Translations under genes and position numbers: made by a program
DNA from: Actinophytocola oryzae
GTDB lineage: Bacteria; Actinomycetota; Actinomycetes; Mycobacteriales; Pseudonocardiaceae
Assembly (NCBI RefSeq): GCF_004364325.1
Contig: NZ_SOCP01000013.1
Span: forward strand, 1-64,000
Length of the DNA stretch: 64,000 bases
Reading direction: 5' to 3'
Notes under the pieces: model-generated
Seen by the model: the letters and a program-made list of their open reading frames with translations, nothing else
Told to the model about the DNA's origin: nothing
The model's database searches: none
In this document: positions 1 through 8,240 of the stretch, piece after piece
How positions within the stretch are numbered: position 1 is the stretch's first letter
How the letters are laid out: each line of letters begins with the position of its first letter

Positions 1-98
1 CCTGGTCAGCCAAGCTAGGGCCCGGGCCTGCGTCCGTCTCAAGATCCACAAACCGCAGGCTACCGGCCCTGTCACAACCTAACCGACCAGCATTGCGG

Positions 99-863
99 CT
101 AGGCCGGAATCGCCAGCAGGTCCTCGTGCTCGACGGTCACCCGCAGGTCCTCGCCCAGCCTGCGGGACAGGTACTCCTCCGCCCCCGCACCCAGCTCCGG
201 GTTCTGCTCGCAGGCGGCCGACACCCACCCCCCGAGCCATTCGGACAGCAGCGGTGACGAGGTCAGCCGCCAGTGGCTCGGTCGTCTGTGGACCGTCGCA
301 CCCAGACGGGTGAACGCCGTCGCCATCGCCGGGACCGCGGACGGTCCAAGCAGGACACGACCCCCCACGGTACGTCTCTGGTGTGCGTTGAACGCCGCCA
401 TCAACTGCTCGTCCAGCGGGTCGGCGGGCGCCAGCTCCACGCGCCCCACCACCGACAGCGTGAACAACGCCGGGCAACCCGCCCCCACACACGCCGCCGC
501 CAGCTCTGTGACCTCCGCCATGGTCAACAGGTCCAGCAGCGCGGAGCCCGTGACGAGTGAGACACCCGACAGCTCGGCGGCGCCGATGGTCGTGATGTCC
601 CGCAGGTCCGTGACGGCCCCGGGCACCGACGCGGCCGCCACCTGCAGCAACGCGGGGTCGAGGTCGGTCAGGACCCACGTCGCCTCGCCGGGGAGCCGGG
701 GCGCCAGCCACCGGGCCATCGCCCCCGTGCCGCTGCCCAGGTCACGAACCACCAGGTCCGGCCCGTTCAGGGACGTACGCAGCGTCGTGAGGAGTTCCTC
801 CGCACGCGCGGACGCGTCGGCGGGTTCACGGAGGGCAAGCCACTGGGCTGAGAAGTCGCTCAT
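99..863 (-). CDS. Class I SAM-dependent methyltransferase
   Basis: A soluble 254-residue protein. It carries a Rossmann methyltransferase motif I (DLGSGTGAMARWLAPRL, about residues 41-57) followed by an acidic motif II (LTDLDPALL), so it should bind S-adenosylmethionine; the methyl acceptor cannot be read from the sequence. The ATG at 863 is preceded by a short AGGG purine run. It is transcribed divergently from the CDP-alcohol phosphotransferase fusion that starts at 976 and may share that promoter region. Membership in the neighbouring pterin-like locus is possible but unproven. The 98 bases downstream hold nothing I can recognise. Confidence 0.85.
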   Translation of the reverse strand: MSDFSAQWLALREPADASARAEELLTTLRTSLNGPDLVVRDLGSGTGAMARWLAPRLPGEATWVLTDLDPALLQVAAASVPGAVTDLRDITTIGAAELSGVSLVTGSALLDLLTMAEVTELAAACVGAGCPALFTLSVVGRVELAPADPLDEQLMAAFNAHQRRTVGGRVLLGPSAVPAMATAFTRLGATVHRRPSHWRLTSSPLLSEWLGGWVSAACEQNPELGAGAEEYLSRRLGEDLRVTVEHEDLLAIPA

Positions 864-975
864 CGATCCCTAACACGCGGGGGCCATGTCGGTGGTTCAG
901 AACCATACGGACGCGGCGTGCGTATTCACAGTCGAATCAGATCTTGTTGAGGGCGGAACAGATCTTGGAGGGACC

Positions 976-3327
976 GTGACCGCACCGATCACCCGGACAC
1001 TCGTCATCGCCGCGGGGGCGATGGCGGGTTTGCTCACCCTGCTGACACTGGCCGGGTCAGCAGGACTCGGCCCACCGGGCTGGCTCGCGGGCACGGCGTT
1101 CGCGGCCGCGGGATGGGCCGTGCTCACCGAGGCGGCGTCACGCTACGGGCTCACGCGGTTCGGACCGGCCGACCTCGTCACCATGACGCGGGCGGTACTC
1201 GTCGGCGTGGTCACGGCCATGGTCGTGGACACCAGCCACCCCCGCACGTCACTGTGGCCCCTGGCGATCGTCGCGGCGCTCGCGCTCGCGACCGACGCCA
1301 TCGACGGCAGGGTCGCGCGGCGGACCGACACCGTCTCCGAGTTCGGGGCACGCTTCGACATGGAGGTCGACGCGTTCCTCATCCTCGTGCTCAGCGCCTA
1401 CGTCGCCACCCAGCTCGGCTGGTGGGTGCTCGCGATCGGCGCCATGCGCTACCTGTTCGTCGCCGCGGCGCGGCTCTGGCCGTGGCTCGGCGCGCCGCTG
1501 CCGGTCCGCCTGTCCAGCAAGGCCGTCGCGGCGGCGCAGGGCATCGTGCTCACCGTCGTGTTGCTGCTGCCCACGACGCCCGCGATGATCCTCACCGGGC
1601 TCGCGCTGCTGGCCCTGATCTGGTCCTTCGCGTACGACGTCCGCTGGCTGCACCGCAACAAGGCCACCGCGCCCGCCGTCGCGACCGCCACGGCGACTCC
1701 GGAGACGACCACGAGGGCCACCCGCAGGCGCCGCATCCTCACACCCGTCGCGTGCGTGCTGGTCCTGTTCGCGCTCCTCGCGCCGGCGAGCCTTTCCGAG
1801 CTGACCCCGGCCGCGTTCACCCGCATCCCCGTCGAGGGGCTCCTGGTCGCCGGGCTCGTGCTCGTGCTGCCCGGCCGCGCACGGCGCGTCGCCGCCTCGC
1901 TCGTCGGGGTCGGGCTGGCCCTGATCACGATCATGAAGCTCTTCGACATCGGCTTCGAGGAGGCGCTCGGCCGCAAGTTCCACCCCGTCTACGACTTCTC
2001 GGCACTGCGACCCGCCGTCGAGTTCGTCCAGGACTCCCTGGGCTCCTTCGCCTCGGTCGCCGCGATCGTCGGCGCGGTCCTCCTCGTCATCGGGCTCGTC
2101 GCGGTCATGGTGCTGTCGGTGCTGCGGCTCACGAAGGTCGCCGTCGGCAGGCGCACGTTCGCCACCCGCGGTCTCGCGGCACTCGGCGTGGTCTGGGTGG
2201 CCGCCGCCGTGCTCGGCCAGCCCGTCGCCGCGAACTCCGCGGCCAACGAGGTGTACGACGACCTGCGCCAGGCCCGCGCCGACATCGTGGACCCGGACGT
2301 GTTCGCGCAGCAGGCCGCGGTCGACAAGTACCGCTACACCCACGGCGACAAGCTGCTGAACGGCCTGCGCGGCAAGGACGTCATCCTCGTGTTCATCGAG
2401 AGCTACGGCCGGGTCGCCGTGCAGGGCACCGACATCGCGCCGGGGGTGGACAAGGTCCTCGACGGGGGCACCGACACCCTCAAGGCCGCCGGTTTCGACT
2501 CCCGCAGCGCCTTCATGACCTCCGCGACCTTCGGCGGCATCAGCTGGCTCGCGCACTCCACCACGCAGTCCGGCCTGTGGGTCGACTCCCAGCCGCGCTA
2601 CGACACGCTGATCGGCACCGACCGGCTCACGCTCACGGGCGCGTTCGCGCGGGCGGGCTGGCGCACTGTCGGCATCTCGCCCTCGATCGTCCGCGACTGG
2701 CCGGAGGCGAAGTTCTTCGGCTACCAGAAGGCGTACACACGCGACAACGTCGGCTACGAGGGCCCCAACTTCGCCTACGCCAAGATGCCCGACCAGTACA
2801 CGATGTCCGCGTTCTACCGCAACGAGATCCAGCCCGCGAACCGCAAGCCGGTGATGGCCGAGATCGACCTGGTGTCCAGCCACATCCCGTGGACGCACCT
2901 GCCGACCATGATCGACTGGAACACGGTCGGCGACGGCTCGGTGTTCGGGCCCATGCCCGCGCAGGGCAAGACGCAGGCCGAGGTGTGGCCGGACCCGATG
3001 AAGGTCCGCGCCGCGTACGGACAGTCCATCCAGTACTCGCTCGACACCCTGATCCAGTACATGACCCACTACGGGTCCAAGGACACGGTCATGGTGTTCC
3101 TCGGCGACCACCAGCCGGGTCCGTCGGTGTCGGGTGACACCAAGAACCACGACGTGCCGATCTCGATCGTGGCCGGCGACCCCGCGGTGCTCGACAGCGT
3201 CAGCGGCTGGGGCTGGCAGGACGGCCTCAACCCGGGCCCGTCCGCGCCGGTGTGGAAGATGGACTCGTTCCGCAACAGGTTCCTGGACACGTTCGCCGCG
3301 CCGCCCAGCGGGCATCCCGGCATATGA
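976..3327 (+). CDS. CDP-alcohol phosphotransferase domain fused to alkaline-phosphatase/sulfatase-superfamily domain, membrane protein
   Basis: A two-enzyme fusion of 783 residues. The N-terminal half is a multi-span CDP-alcohol phosphatidyltransferase with an intact D-x2-D-G-x2-A-R-x8-G-x3-D-x3-D signature (about residues 107-132). This is followed by more membrane spans. From about residue 468 (ILVFIESYG) a sulfatase/phosphoglycerol-transferase-like domain begins, ending with the metal-binding FLGDHQPG motif. I chose GTG 976 because GGAGGG lies 4-9 bases upstream; an in-frame ATG at 886 has no ribosome site. The stop overlaps the creatininase-family gene by four bases, so the two are translationally coupled. 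Inference: it attaches or moves a phospho-alcohol headgroup at the membrane. The substrate is unknown. Confidence 0.8.
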   Translation: MTAPITRTLVIAAGAMAGLLTLLTLAGSAGLGPPGWLAGTAFAAAGWAVLTEAASRYGLTRFGPADLVTMTRAVLVGVVTAMVVDTSHPRTSLWPLAIVAALALATDAIDGRVARRTDTVSEFGARFDMEVDAFLILVLSAYVATQLGWWVLAIGAMRYLFVAAARLWPWLGAPLPVRLSSKAVAAAQGIVLTVVLLLPTTPAMILTGLALLALIWSFAYDVRWLHRNKATAPAVATATATPETTTRATRRRRILTPVACVLVLFALLAPASLSELTPAAFTRIPVEGLLVAGLVLVLPGRARRVAASLVGVGLALITIMKLFDIGFEEALGRKFHPVYDFSALRPAVEFVQDSLGSFASVAAIVGAVLLVIGLVAVMVLSVLRLTKVAVGRRTFATRGLAALGVVWVAAAVLGQPVAANSAANEVYDDLRQARADIVDPDVFAQQAAVDKYRYTHGDKLLNGLRGKDVILVFIESYGRVAVQGTDIAPGVDKVLDGGTDTLKAAGFDSRSAFMTSATFGGISWLAHSTTQSGLWVDSQPRYDTLIGTDRLTLTGAFARAGWRTVGISPSIVRDWPEAKFFGYQKAYTRDNVGYEGPNFAYAKMPDQYTMSAFYRNEIQPANRKPVMAEIDLVSSHIPWTHLPTMIDWNTVGDGSVFGPMPAQGKTQAEVWPDPMKVRAAYGQSIQYSLDTLIQYMTHYGSKDTVMVFLGDHQPGPSVSGDTKNHDVPISIVAGDPAVLDSVSGWGWQDGLNPGPSAPVWKMDSFRNRFLDTFAAPPSGHPGI

Positions 3328-4028
3328 CCTCACTGCTCCCGACGGGCACGTCCGTCGACGCGCGGGACCGCGACGTGGCCGTGCTCCCGGTCGGCAGCTT
3401 CGAACAGCACGGCGCCTTCCTCCCCCTGGCGACGGACTCGGTGATCGCGATGACGGTCGCCGGGGCCGTCGCCTCGGCGCACCCCGTGCTGCTCCTGCCG
3501 CCCGTCACGATCTCCTGCTCGCACGAGCACGCCGCGTGGCCCGGCACCGTCAGCATCTCGGCGGCGACCCTGTACGCGATCGTGCGGGACGTGGCGGACT
3601 CCCTGCGGCTGCAGGGGATCCGGAAGCTGGCGCTGGTGAGCGGGCACGGCGGCAACTACGTGCTCGGCAACGTCGTCCAGGAGGCCAGTGCGCGCGGCGA
3701 GCGCATGGCGCTGTTCCCCACCGAGACCGACTGGCTGGCCGCACGGGCCGCGGGCGGTGTCGAGACCGGGCCGGACACCGACATGCACGCCGGTGAGCTG
3801 GAGACCTCGCTGCTCCTGCACGCGCACCCCGAGCTGGTGCCGGAGGACTACGCCGACCACGACGAGCGCGCCGACGAGCGGGACCGGTTCCTCACCCTCG
3901 GCCTCGGCGCGTACACGCGGTCGGGCGTCATCGGCAGGCCGTCGCTGGCCACGCCCGCGAAGGGCCGGGACGCGCTGGCCTACCTGGTCACCGCGTTCGG
4001 CGACGTGCTCGCCGCGCTGAACCACTGA
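3324..4028 (+). CDS. Creatininase/ArfB-family amidohydrolase (candidate FAPy deformylase)
   Basis: A 234-residue creatininase-family metal hydrolase. The family metal ligands are visible: E and H in GSFEQHGAFLPLATD, the D of that segment, SGHGGN, and HAGELETS. The family includes creatininase, MftE and archaeal ArfB, which deformylates the GTP-derived pyrimidine FAPy. The start at 3324 overlaps the upstream stop in an ATGA, fixing it as the second gene of a two-gene operon. The convergent RibA paralogue has a substitution expected to leave the formyl group on FAPy, so deformylation of FAPy is the best-supported guess; this is inference. The gene ends at a bidirectional terminator. Confidence 0.85.
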   Translation: MTSLLPTGTSVDARDRDVAVLPVGSFEQHGAFLPLATDSVIAMTVAGAVASAHPVLLLPPVTISCSHEHAAWPGTVSISAATLYAIVRDVADSLRLQGIRKLALVSGHGGNYVLGNVVQEASARGERMALFPTETDWLAARAAGGVETGPDTDMHAGELETSLLLHAHPELVPEDYADHDERADERDRFLTLGLGAYTRSGVIGRPSLATPAKGRDALAYLVTAFGDVLAALNH

Positions 4029-4041
4029 AGGCACGAGAAAA

Positions 4042-4065
4042 GGCGCGTCCGGCAGCGGACGCGCC
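4042..4065. terminator. Bidirectional intrinsic terminator
   Basis: A perfect 10-bp stem (GGCGCGTCCG paired with CGGACGCGCC) with loop GCAG lies between two convergent genes. On the minus strand it is followed by TTTTCT. Confidence 0.85.
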
Positions 4066-4083
4066 CTTCCTCTGTGGATACTT

Positions 4084-4725
4084 CTAGGCCAGGTGCGGGA
4101 GGAGGTGGTCGAGCCGCTCCCGCTTGGTGCGCAGGTACGGCAGGTTGTCCTCGTTGGGGGCGATGAGCAGCGGCACCCGCTCCACGACACTGATCCCGTT
4201 GCGGCGCAACGAGTCCAGCTTCTCCGGGTTGTTCGAGAGCAACCGCACCTGCTCGATCCCGAGGTCGCGGAGGATCTGCGCGGCCACGTCGTACTCGCGG
4301 GCGTCGACCGGCAGGCCGAGCGCGAGGTTCGCCTCGACGGTGTCCAGGCCCTCCTCCTGCAGGCGCATCGCGGCCAGCTTGGCGAGCAGGCCGATGCCGC
4401 GGCCCTCGTGGCCCTTGAGGTAGATGACCACCCCGGCGCCCTCGGTCACCACCCCGCGCATCGCCGCGTCCAGCTGGTCGCCGCAGTCGCAGCGCGTCGA
4501 GGCGAACACGTCCCCGGTGAGGCACTCCGAGTGCAGCCGTGTCAGCGGCGTGGTCCCCGCGACCTCGCCGTACACGAGCGCGACGTGCTCGTGTCCCCAC
4601 CTCGAGTCGAGGTAGCCAACCGCCCGGAACTCCCCGTACGTGGTCGGCAGGCGGGTCTCCACCATGCGTTCGACCGTCTCCGCGGAGTCCTCGACCTTTG
4701 GTCCAACGTCGGCCAGGTCCGTCAT
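4084..4725 (-). CDS. ribA: GTP cyclohydrolase II paralogue with Tyr-to-Met active-site change (predicted FAPy-forming)
   Basis: A 213-residue single-domain GTP cyclohydrolase II without the RibB half. The zinc cysteines are intact (HSEC at 68, RCDC at 79 and 81), as are the GHEGRGIGL loop and the LLSNNPEKL motif. At residue 120 (KLAAMRLQ) Met replaces the tyrosine conserved in canonical enzymes (E. coli Tyr105, KIRAYALQ). From memory of published work, Streptomyces coelicolor SCO6655 has the same Met120 and stops at the formylated product FAPy. The start ATG overlaps the flippase stop (ATGA) and has a GAGGG site. It is the last gene of a five-gene minus-strand operon. I infer a specialised pathway rather than riboflavin supply. 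Confidence 0.92.
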   Translation of the reverse strand: MTDLADVGPKVEDSAETVERMVETRLPTTYGEFRAVGYLDSRWGHEHVALVYGEVAGTTPLTRLHSECLTGDVFASTRCDCGDQLDAAMRGVVTEGAGVVIYLKGHEGRGIGLLAKLAAMRLQEEGLDTVEANLALGLPVDAREYDVAAQILRDLGIEQVRLLSNNPEKLDSLRRNGISVVERVPLLIAPNEDNLPYLRTKRERLDHLLPHLA

Positions 4726-5663
4726 GCCACCCTCTCTCGTTTCCGGACAAGCTCCATGGCGACGGGACCGCGGACGTACGCCGCGAGCTTCGCCCACGGC
4801 ACGAGCGTCAGCGCACCCGGCAGGCTCGCCACGAGCCCCAGCAATCCGAACGCCACCGCGGCGGTCAGGCCCTGCGCGGCCCCGAGGCCCGCGGCGGCGA
4901 ACATCAACGCCGTCACGCCCTCCCTCGGCCCCCAACCACCCACGTTCAGCGGCAGCCCCATCGCCAGCAGCGCGACGATCACGATCGGCAGCAGCTGCTC
5001 CAGCGACTGCGGCGCACCTGCCGCCTTCATGGCGATGAGGAACAGTGTCACGTGCCCGGTGAGTGCCGCGGCGGACAGCGCCGCGATGCTCGGCCAGACG
5101 TCCCTCGACAGCAGGCCGCTGCGCACGTCGTCGATCGTGCGGCGCCACCGCGAGCCGACGCCGACCCACCGCCGCGCGGCCAGGTAGGCGAGCACGACCA
5201 CCCCGAGCACGGCCACGATCGCCAGGCCGAGGCCTCGCGCCGGCCCGGACAGCAGCACAGCCACTCCCGCGACCATCACCACGGCCTGCCCCGCCGTCCG
5301 CTCGAGCACGACCGCGCGGACACCGGCGCCGACGTCGCCCTCCTGCTTGCCGTGCGAGACGGCCCGCTGCACGTCGCCGAGCACCCCGGCGGGCAGCACG
5401 GCGTTGAGGAACAACGCGCGGTAGTAGTCGGTGACGGCCTTGCCGAGCGACAGTCGCAGGCCGAGACGCCGTGCGACCAGGCACCACCGCAGCGCACAGA
5501 GCACGGTGGTGCCGAGCCCGACAAGGAGCGCGGCCGCGACGTCACTCCCGTCGAGTACCCGGAATCCGTCGACGAACCCCCCGCCGCCCACTTTCCACAT
5601 GAGAGCGCCCACGATCGCCACGCCAGAAGCAAGCTTGAGCCACGTCCAGATCTTCCCGTTCAC
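4722..5663 (-). CDS. Flippase-like LPG_synthase_TM family integral membrane protein
   Basis: About 313 residues with many hydrophobic spans, matching the lysylphosphatidylglycerol-synthase transmembrane (flippase-like, UPF0104) family. Landmarks are GLGTTVLCALRWCLVARRLG, FLNAVLPAGVLGDVQRA and LPLNVGGWGPREG. The start is GTG 5663 (MNGKIWTWLK), supported by GAGGTGG just upstream; the open frame beyond it is Arg/Ser-rich, repeat-derived and not coding. It overlaps ribA by four bases. The family moves or handles lipid-linked substrates. Here, beside a glycosyltransferase and a CDP-alcohol phosphotransferase, it may translocate a lipid-linked pathway product; that is inference. Confidence 0.8.
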   Translation of the reverse strand: MNGKIWTWLKLASGVAIVGALMWKVGGGGFVDGFRVLDGSDVAAALLVGLGTTVLCALRWCLVARRLGLRLSLGKAVTDYYRALFLNAVLPAGVLGDVQRAVSHGKQEGDVGAGVRAVVLERTAGQAVVMVAGVAVLLSGPARGLGLAIVAVLGVVVLAYLAARRWVGVGSRWRRTIDDVRSGLLSRDVWPSIAALSAAALTGHVTLFLIAMKAAGAPQSLEQLLPIVIVALLAMGLPLNVGGWGPREGVTALMFAAAGLGAAQGLTAAVAFGLLGLVASLPGALTLVPWAKLAAYVRGPVAMELVRKRERVA

Positions 5664-5687
5664 GCCGCCACCTCGCCTGCTCCGCAG

Positions 5688-5781
5688 CGCCGGAACGCTC
5701 CGCAGGCTCCGCTGCTCCGGCGCTCTCCGCCGGCTCGGCAGCAGCGTGAATACCGATTGTTCACTCCGCAAGCTCCGTTCA
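5688..5781. repeat. Intercistronic repeat region with CTCCGCAAGCTC element
   Basis: The gap between the glycosyltransferase and flippase genes contains several variants of CTCCGCAGG/CTCCGCAAGCTCCG. The copy at 5755-5781 spans the glycosyltransferase stop codon. It closely matches 35519-35545 and partly matches 62023-62048. In the sense of the minus-strand genes it reads GAGCTTGCGGAG. Confidence 0.7.
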
Positions 5782-6810
5782 CCGCAATACTCCCGCGAGC
5801 CTCTTCGCCGCCGTCGGCCAGTCCTCGATCTCACGTGCCCGTGCCGCGTCACGCAGCCGGTCGCGCAGCTCGGCCTCGGTGAGCCAGCGGCGCAGCGCCT
5901 CGGTGAGCGCGGGCACGTCGTCGGGTGGGACCAGAAGGCCCGGCGTCTTGTTGATGTCCCGGCCGAGCGTGTGCGGCAGTGCGTCCACGTTGGTGGTGAG
6001 CACCGGCACGCCGCGCACGAGTGCCTCGGTGACGACCATCCCGAACGTCTCGCGACGGGAGGGCAGCACCAGCAGGTCGGTCCGGTTGAAGGTCTGGTTC
6101 AGGTCCTCGTCCGACAGCGGGCCGGCGAGGATCATCTTGTGCGTCAGACCGAGCTTGTCGATCATGGCCTGGATCCGGCGCGCGTGGCCGGGGTCCCGTC
6201 TCAGCGAGCCGACACAGACGCACGTCCACGGCAGGTCGGAGAGGTTCGCGAGCGCCTCGGCGAGCACGTCGTGGCCCTTGCGCTGGGTCACCGACGCCAG
6301 GCACAGGAGCCGGTTGCCCGACTCCGTGCCGGCCGCGAGGGGCGCGGGGTCGGTCCCGGGGGGCGCGGTGCGCACGCGGCGCGGGTCGAGCCCGTGGTGC
6401 GCGATGGCGCGGCGGGCCGCCCACTCGCTGGTGGCGACGACCGCGGTCGCGGCACGCAGCACCTCGCGTTCGCGCCGGTCGAGGCCTGCCGCGCGTTCGG
6501 CGGGCAGCCCGGTCTCGTCGGCGAGCTGCAGGTGCAGCACGACCACGAGACGTAAGCGGCGTGCCTGGGGCACCACCACCTCCGGCACACCGCACGCGAC
6601 GAGCCCGTCGATCAGGACGACGGACCCGTCCGGGATCTCGCCGAGGGTCTGGGAGAGTGCGACGCGGGCCTTGGTGCTCGGTGTCGGCCAGCGGCCCGGC
6701 ACCGTCGCCTTCTCGAGGCCCAGCAGCTCGCACATCCGTCTGTCATAGGTGTTGCCGCCACTCGCGACGGTGACGTCGTCGACGTCCCCCGGCAGTATGA
6801 AGACCGTCAC
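5779..6810 (-). CDS. GT4-family glycosyltransferase
   Basis: A 343-residue GT-B glycosyltransferase. The C-terminal domain has CLASVTQRKGHDVLAEAL, AGPLSDEDL and the donor-binding motif SRRETFGMVVTEAL with the two glutamates typical of retaining GT4 enzymes. No signal peptide or membrane span is evident, so it is probably cytosolic or peripheral. The GTG start at 6810 overlaps the stop of the PTPS-like gene (GTGA), placing it in the same operon. Donor and acceptor are unknown. Its position between a pterin-fold protein and a flippase suggests that a GTP-derived heterocycle or its lipid carrier is glycosylated; this is inference. Confidence 0.88.
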   Translation of the reverse strand: MTVFILPGDVDDVTVASGGNTYDRRMCELLGLEKATVPGRWPTPSTKARVALSQTLGEIPDGSVVLIDGLVACGVPEVVVPQARRLRLVVVLHLQLADETGLPAERAAGLDRREREVLRAATAVVATSEWAARRAIAHHGLDPRRVRTAPPGTDPAPLAAGTESGNRLLCLASVTQRKGHDVLAEALANLSDLPWTCVCVGSLRRDPGHARRIQAMIDKLGLTHKMILAGPLSDEDLNQTFNRTDLLVLPSRRETFGMVVTEALVRGVPVLTTNVDALPHTLGRDINKTPGLLVPPDDVPALTEALRRWLTEAELRDRLRDAARAREIEDWPTAAKRLAGVLR

Positions 6811-7205
6811 ATGGACCGCCGGTAGGTCGCCCAGGCCACATGGGATTCCTTCAGTGTCACCGAGATCTCTGCGAGCCCGGTGGCGCTGTCGCCGAGGGAT
6901 CCGTTGTGGACACGGTCGACCAGGCGGTCGGCGATGACCTTCGCGAGGAACTCCGTGGAGGTGTTGACCCCCGTGAACTCCGGCAGCTCGTCGAGGTTGC
7001 GGTAGTTCAGCTCGCCCAGTACCGCCTTGAGCTGGTCTGTCGCGAGCCCGATGTCCACGACGATGTTGTCCGCGTCCAGCTCGGTGCGGGAGAACGTGGC
7101 GTCCACGACGAAAGTGGCGCCGTGCAGCTGTTGCGCGGGGCCGAACACCTCTCCGGTGAAGCTGTGCGCGACCATCATGTGGTCGCGGACGGTGAGGCTG
7201 AACAC
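6807..7205 (-). CDS. 6-pyruvoyltetrahydropterin synthase/QueD-fold protein with altered zinc motif
   Basis: A 132-residue T-fold protein. The PTPS skeleton is recognisable (AHSF near residue 14, LHGATF near 29, VVDIGL, LNYRNLDEL, NTSTEFLAKVIADRL and the pterin-anchoring Glu in LKESHVAW). The usual His-Gly-His zinc motif is His-Gly-Ala, and no cysteine occupies the catalytic position. From memory, the S. coelicolor homologue SCO6650 was crystallised and found to lack zinc and PTPS activity while keeping a pterin-like pocket. A reaction different from canonical PTPS or QueD is therefore expected. It overlaps the glycosyltransferase by four bases. Confidence 0.88.
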   Translation of the reverse strand: MFSLTVRDHMMVAHSFTGEVFGPAQQLHGATFVVDATFSRTELDADNIVVDIGLATDQLKAVLGELNYRNLDELPEFTGVNTSTEFLAKVIADRLVDRVHNGSLGDSATGLAEISVTLKESHVAWATYRRSM

Positions 7206-7226
7206 CCTGCGCCTCCTACGGTCGGC

Positions 7227-8198
7227 TTAGTCGCTGTCGTAGGTAACACGCAGGCAGAGCGAAGACGGTTCACGGCTGATCAGCTTCGGCAAAGCCGCAG
7301 GTAGGTCGTCGAACCGGCACTGGTCGGCCACCAGCGCGTCGAAGCAGGGGTCGGCGAGCAGGTCCAGGGCCGTCGCGAGGCGCTGGCCGTAGCTTCGCGG
7401 CCGGTTGGGCGAGACGGTGCCGACCTGGCTGCTACGGATGGTGAGGCGCCGGGAGTGGAACCACTCCCCCAGCGGGATGCTGACGCGGCGGTCGCCGTAC
7501 CAGCTCAGCTCCACGCAGACGCCCTCCGGCCGGAGCAGCTCGAGTGCCCGGGTGAGGCCCTGCTCGGAGGCGCTGGCGTGCACGACGAGGTCACGGTCGG
7601 CGCGGGCGTCGTCCGGGAGGGCGAACTCCACCCCGAGCTTGTCGGCGATCTCCGCACGTGCGGGGTCGATGTCGACGAGCTGGACCTTCGCGGCCGGGAT
7701 GCCGGCGAGGATGCGGGCGACGGAGGCCCCGACCATCCCGGCGCCGACCACGGCGATCCGGTCGCCGACCTGCGGGGAGGCGTCCCAGACGGCGTTGAGC
7801 GCGGTCTCGATGGTGCCGGCGAGCACGGCGCGTGCGGCGGGCACGGCGTCGGGCACGACGGTCACGGCGTCGGCGGGGACGACATAACGGGTCTGGTGTG
7901 GATAGAGGCAGAAGACCGTGCGCCCCAGCAGCTCCGCCGGTCCACTCTCGACGATCCCGACGTTGAGGTAGCCGTACTTCACGGGTGCGGGGAAGTCACC
8001 CTCCTGGAAGGGGGCGCGCATGATGTCGTGCTGGCTCGCGGGCACCCCACCCCGGAACACGAGCGCCTCGGTGCCCCGGCTGACGGCCGAGTAGCGCGTG
8101 CGCACGACCACGTCGTCCGGCCCGGGGTCGGGCAGCTCGACCGCCCGCAGTTCCCCGTAGCCCGGCTCCCGCACCCAGAACGCCCGCTCCACCGCCAC
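7227..8198 (-). CDS. Medium-chain dehydrogenase/reductase, zinc-type family
   Basis: A 323-residue MDR-superfamily oxidoreductase. It has an N-terminal GroES-like region (YSAVSRGTEALVFRGG), a Rossmann nucleotide-binding GAGMVGASVARIL with an acidic residue after beta-2 (LVDIDPARAE), and a C-terminal substrate-domain return. The SRGTE segment is typical of the BchC/threonine-dehydrogenase-like branch. GTG 8198 is preferred because GAGGAGG lies eight bases upstream; the longer frame reads through the palindromic repeat at 8241-8295 and is not credible. It is the first gene of the minus-strand operon that ends with ribA. The substrate is unknown, presumably an alcohol or aldehyde intermediate. 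Confidence 0.85.
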   Translation of the reverse strand: MAVERAFWVREPGYGELRAVELPDPGPDDVVVRTRYSAVSRGTEALVFRGGVPASQHDIMRAPFQEGDFPAPVKYGYLNVGIVESGPAELLGRTVFCLYPHQTRYVVPADAVTVVPDAVPAARAVLAGTIETALNAVWDASPQVGDRIAVVGAGMVGASVARILAGIPAAKVQLVDIDPARAEIADKLGVEFALPDDARADRDLVVHASASEQGLTRALELLRPEGVCVELSWYGDRRVSIPLGEWFHSRRLTIRSSQVGTVSPNRPRSYGQRLATALDLLADPCFDALVADQCRFDDLPAALPKLISREPSSLCLRVTYDSD

Positions 8199-8240
8199 CG
8201 GCCCCGCCTCCTCGTCCACCGCGTCCGGCCCGCCCCCCAG

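Noticed and set aside
1..98. Possible tRNA or other RNA gene at the window edge
   Set aside because: No cloverleaf arms or conserved TPsiC sequence could be found; nothing recognisable.
1249..3333. Long minus-strand open frame opposite the phosphotransferase fusion
   Set aside because: Composition is Arg/Asp/Gly/His-rich with no domains. It is the antisense shadow of a well-supported gene in high-GC DNA.
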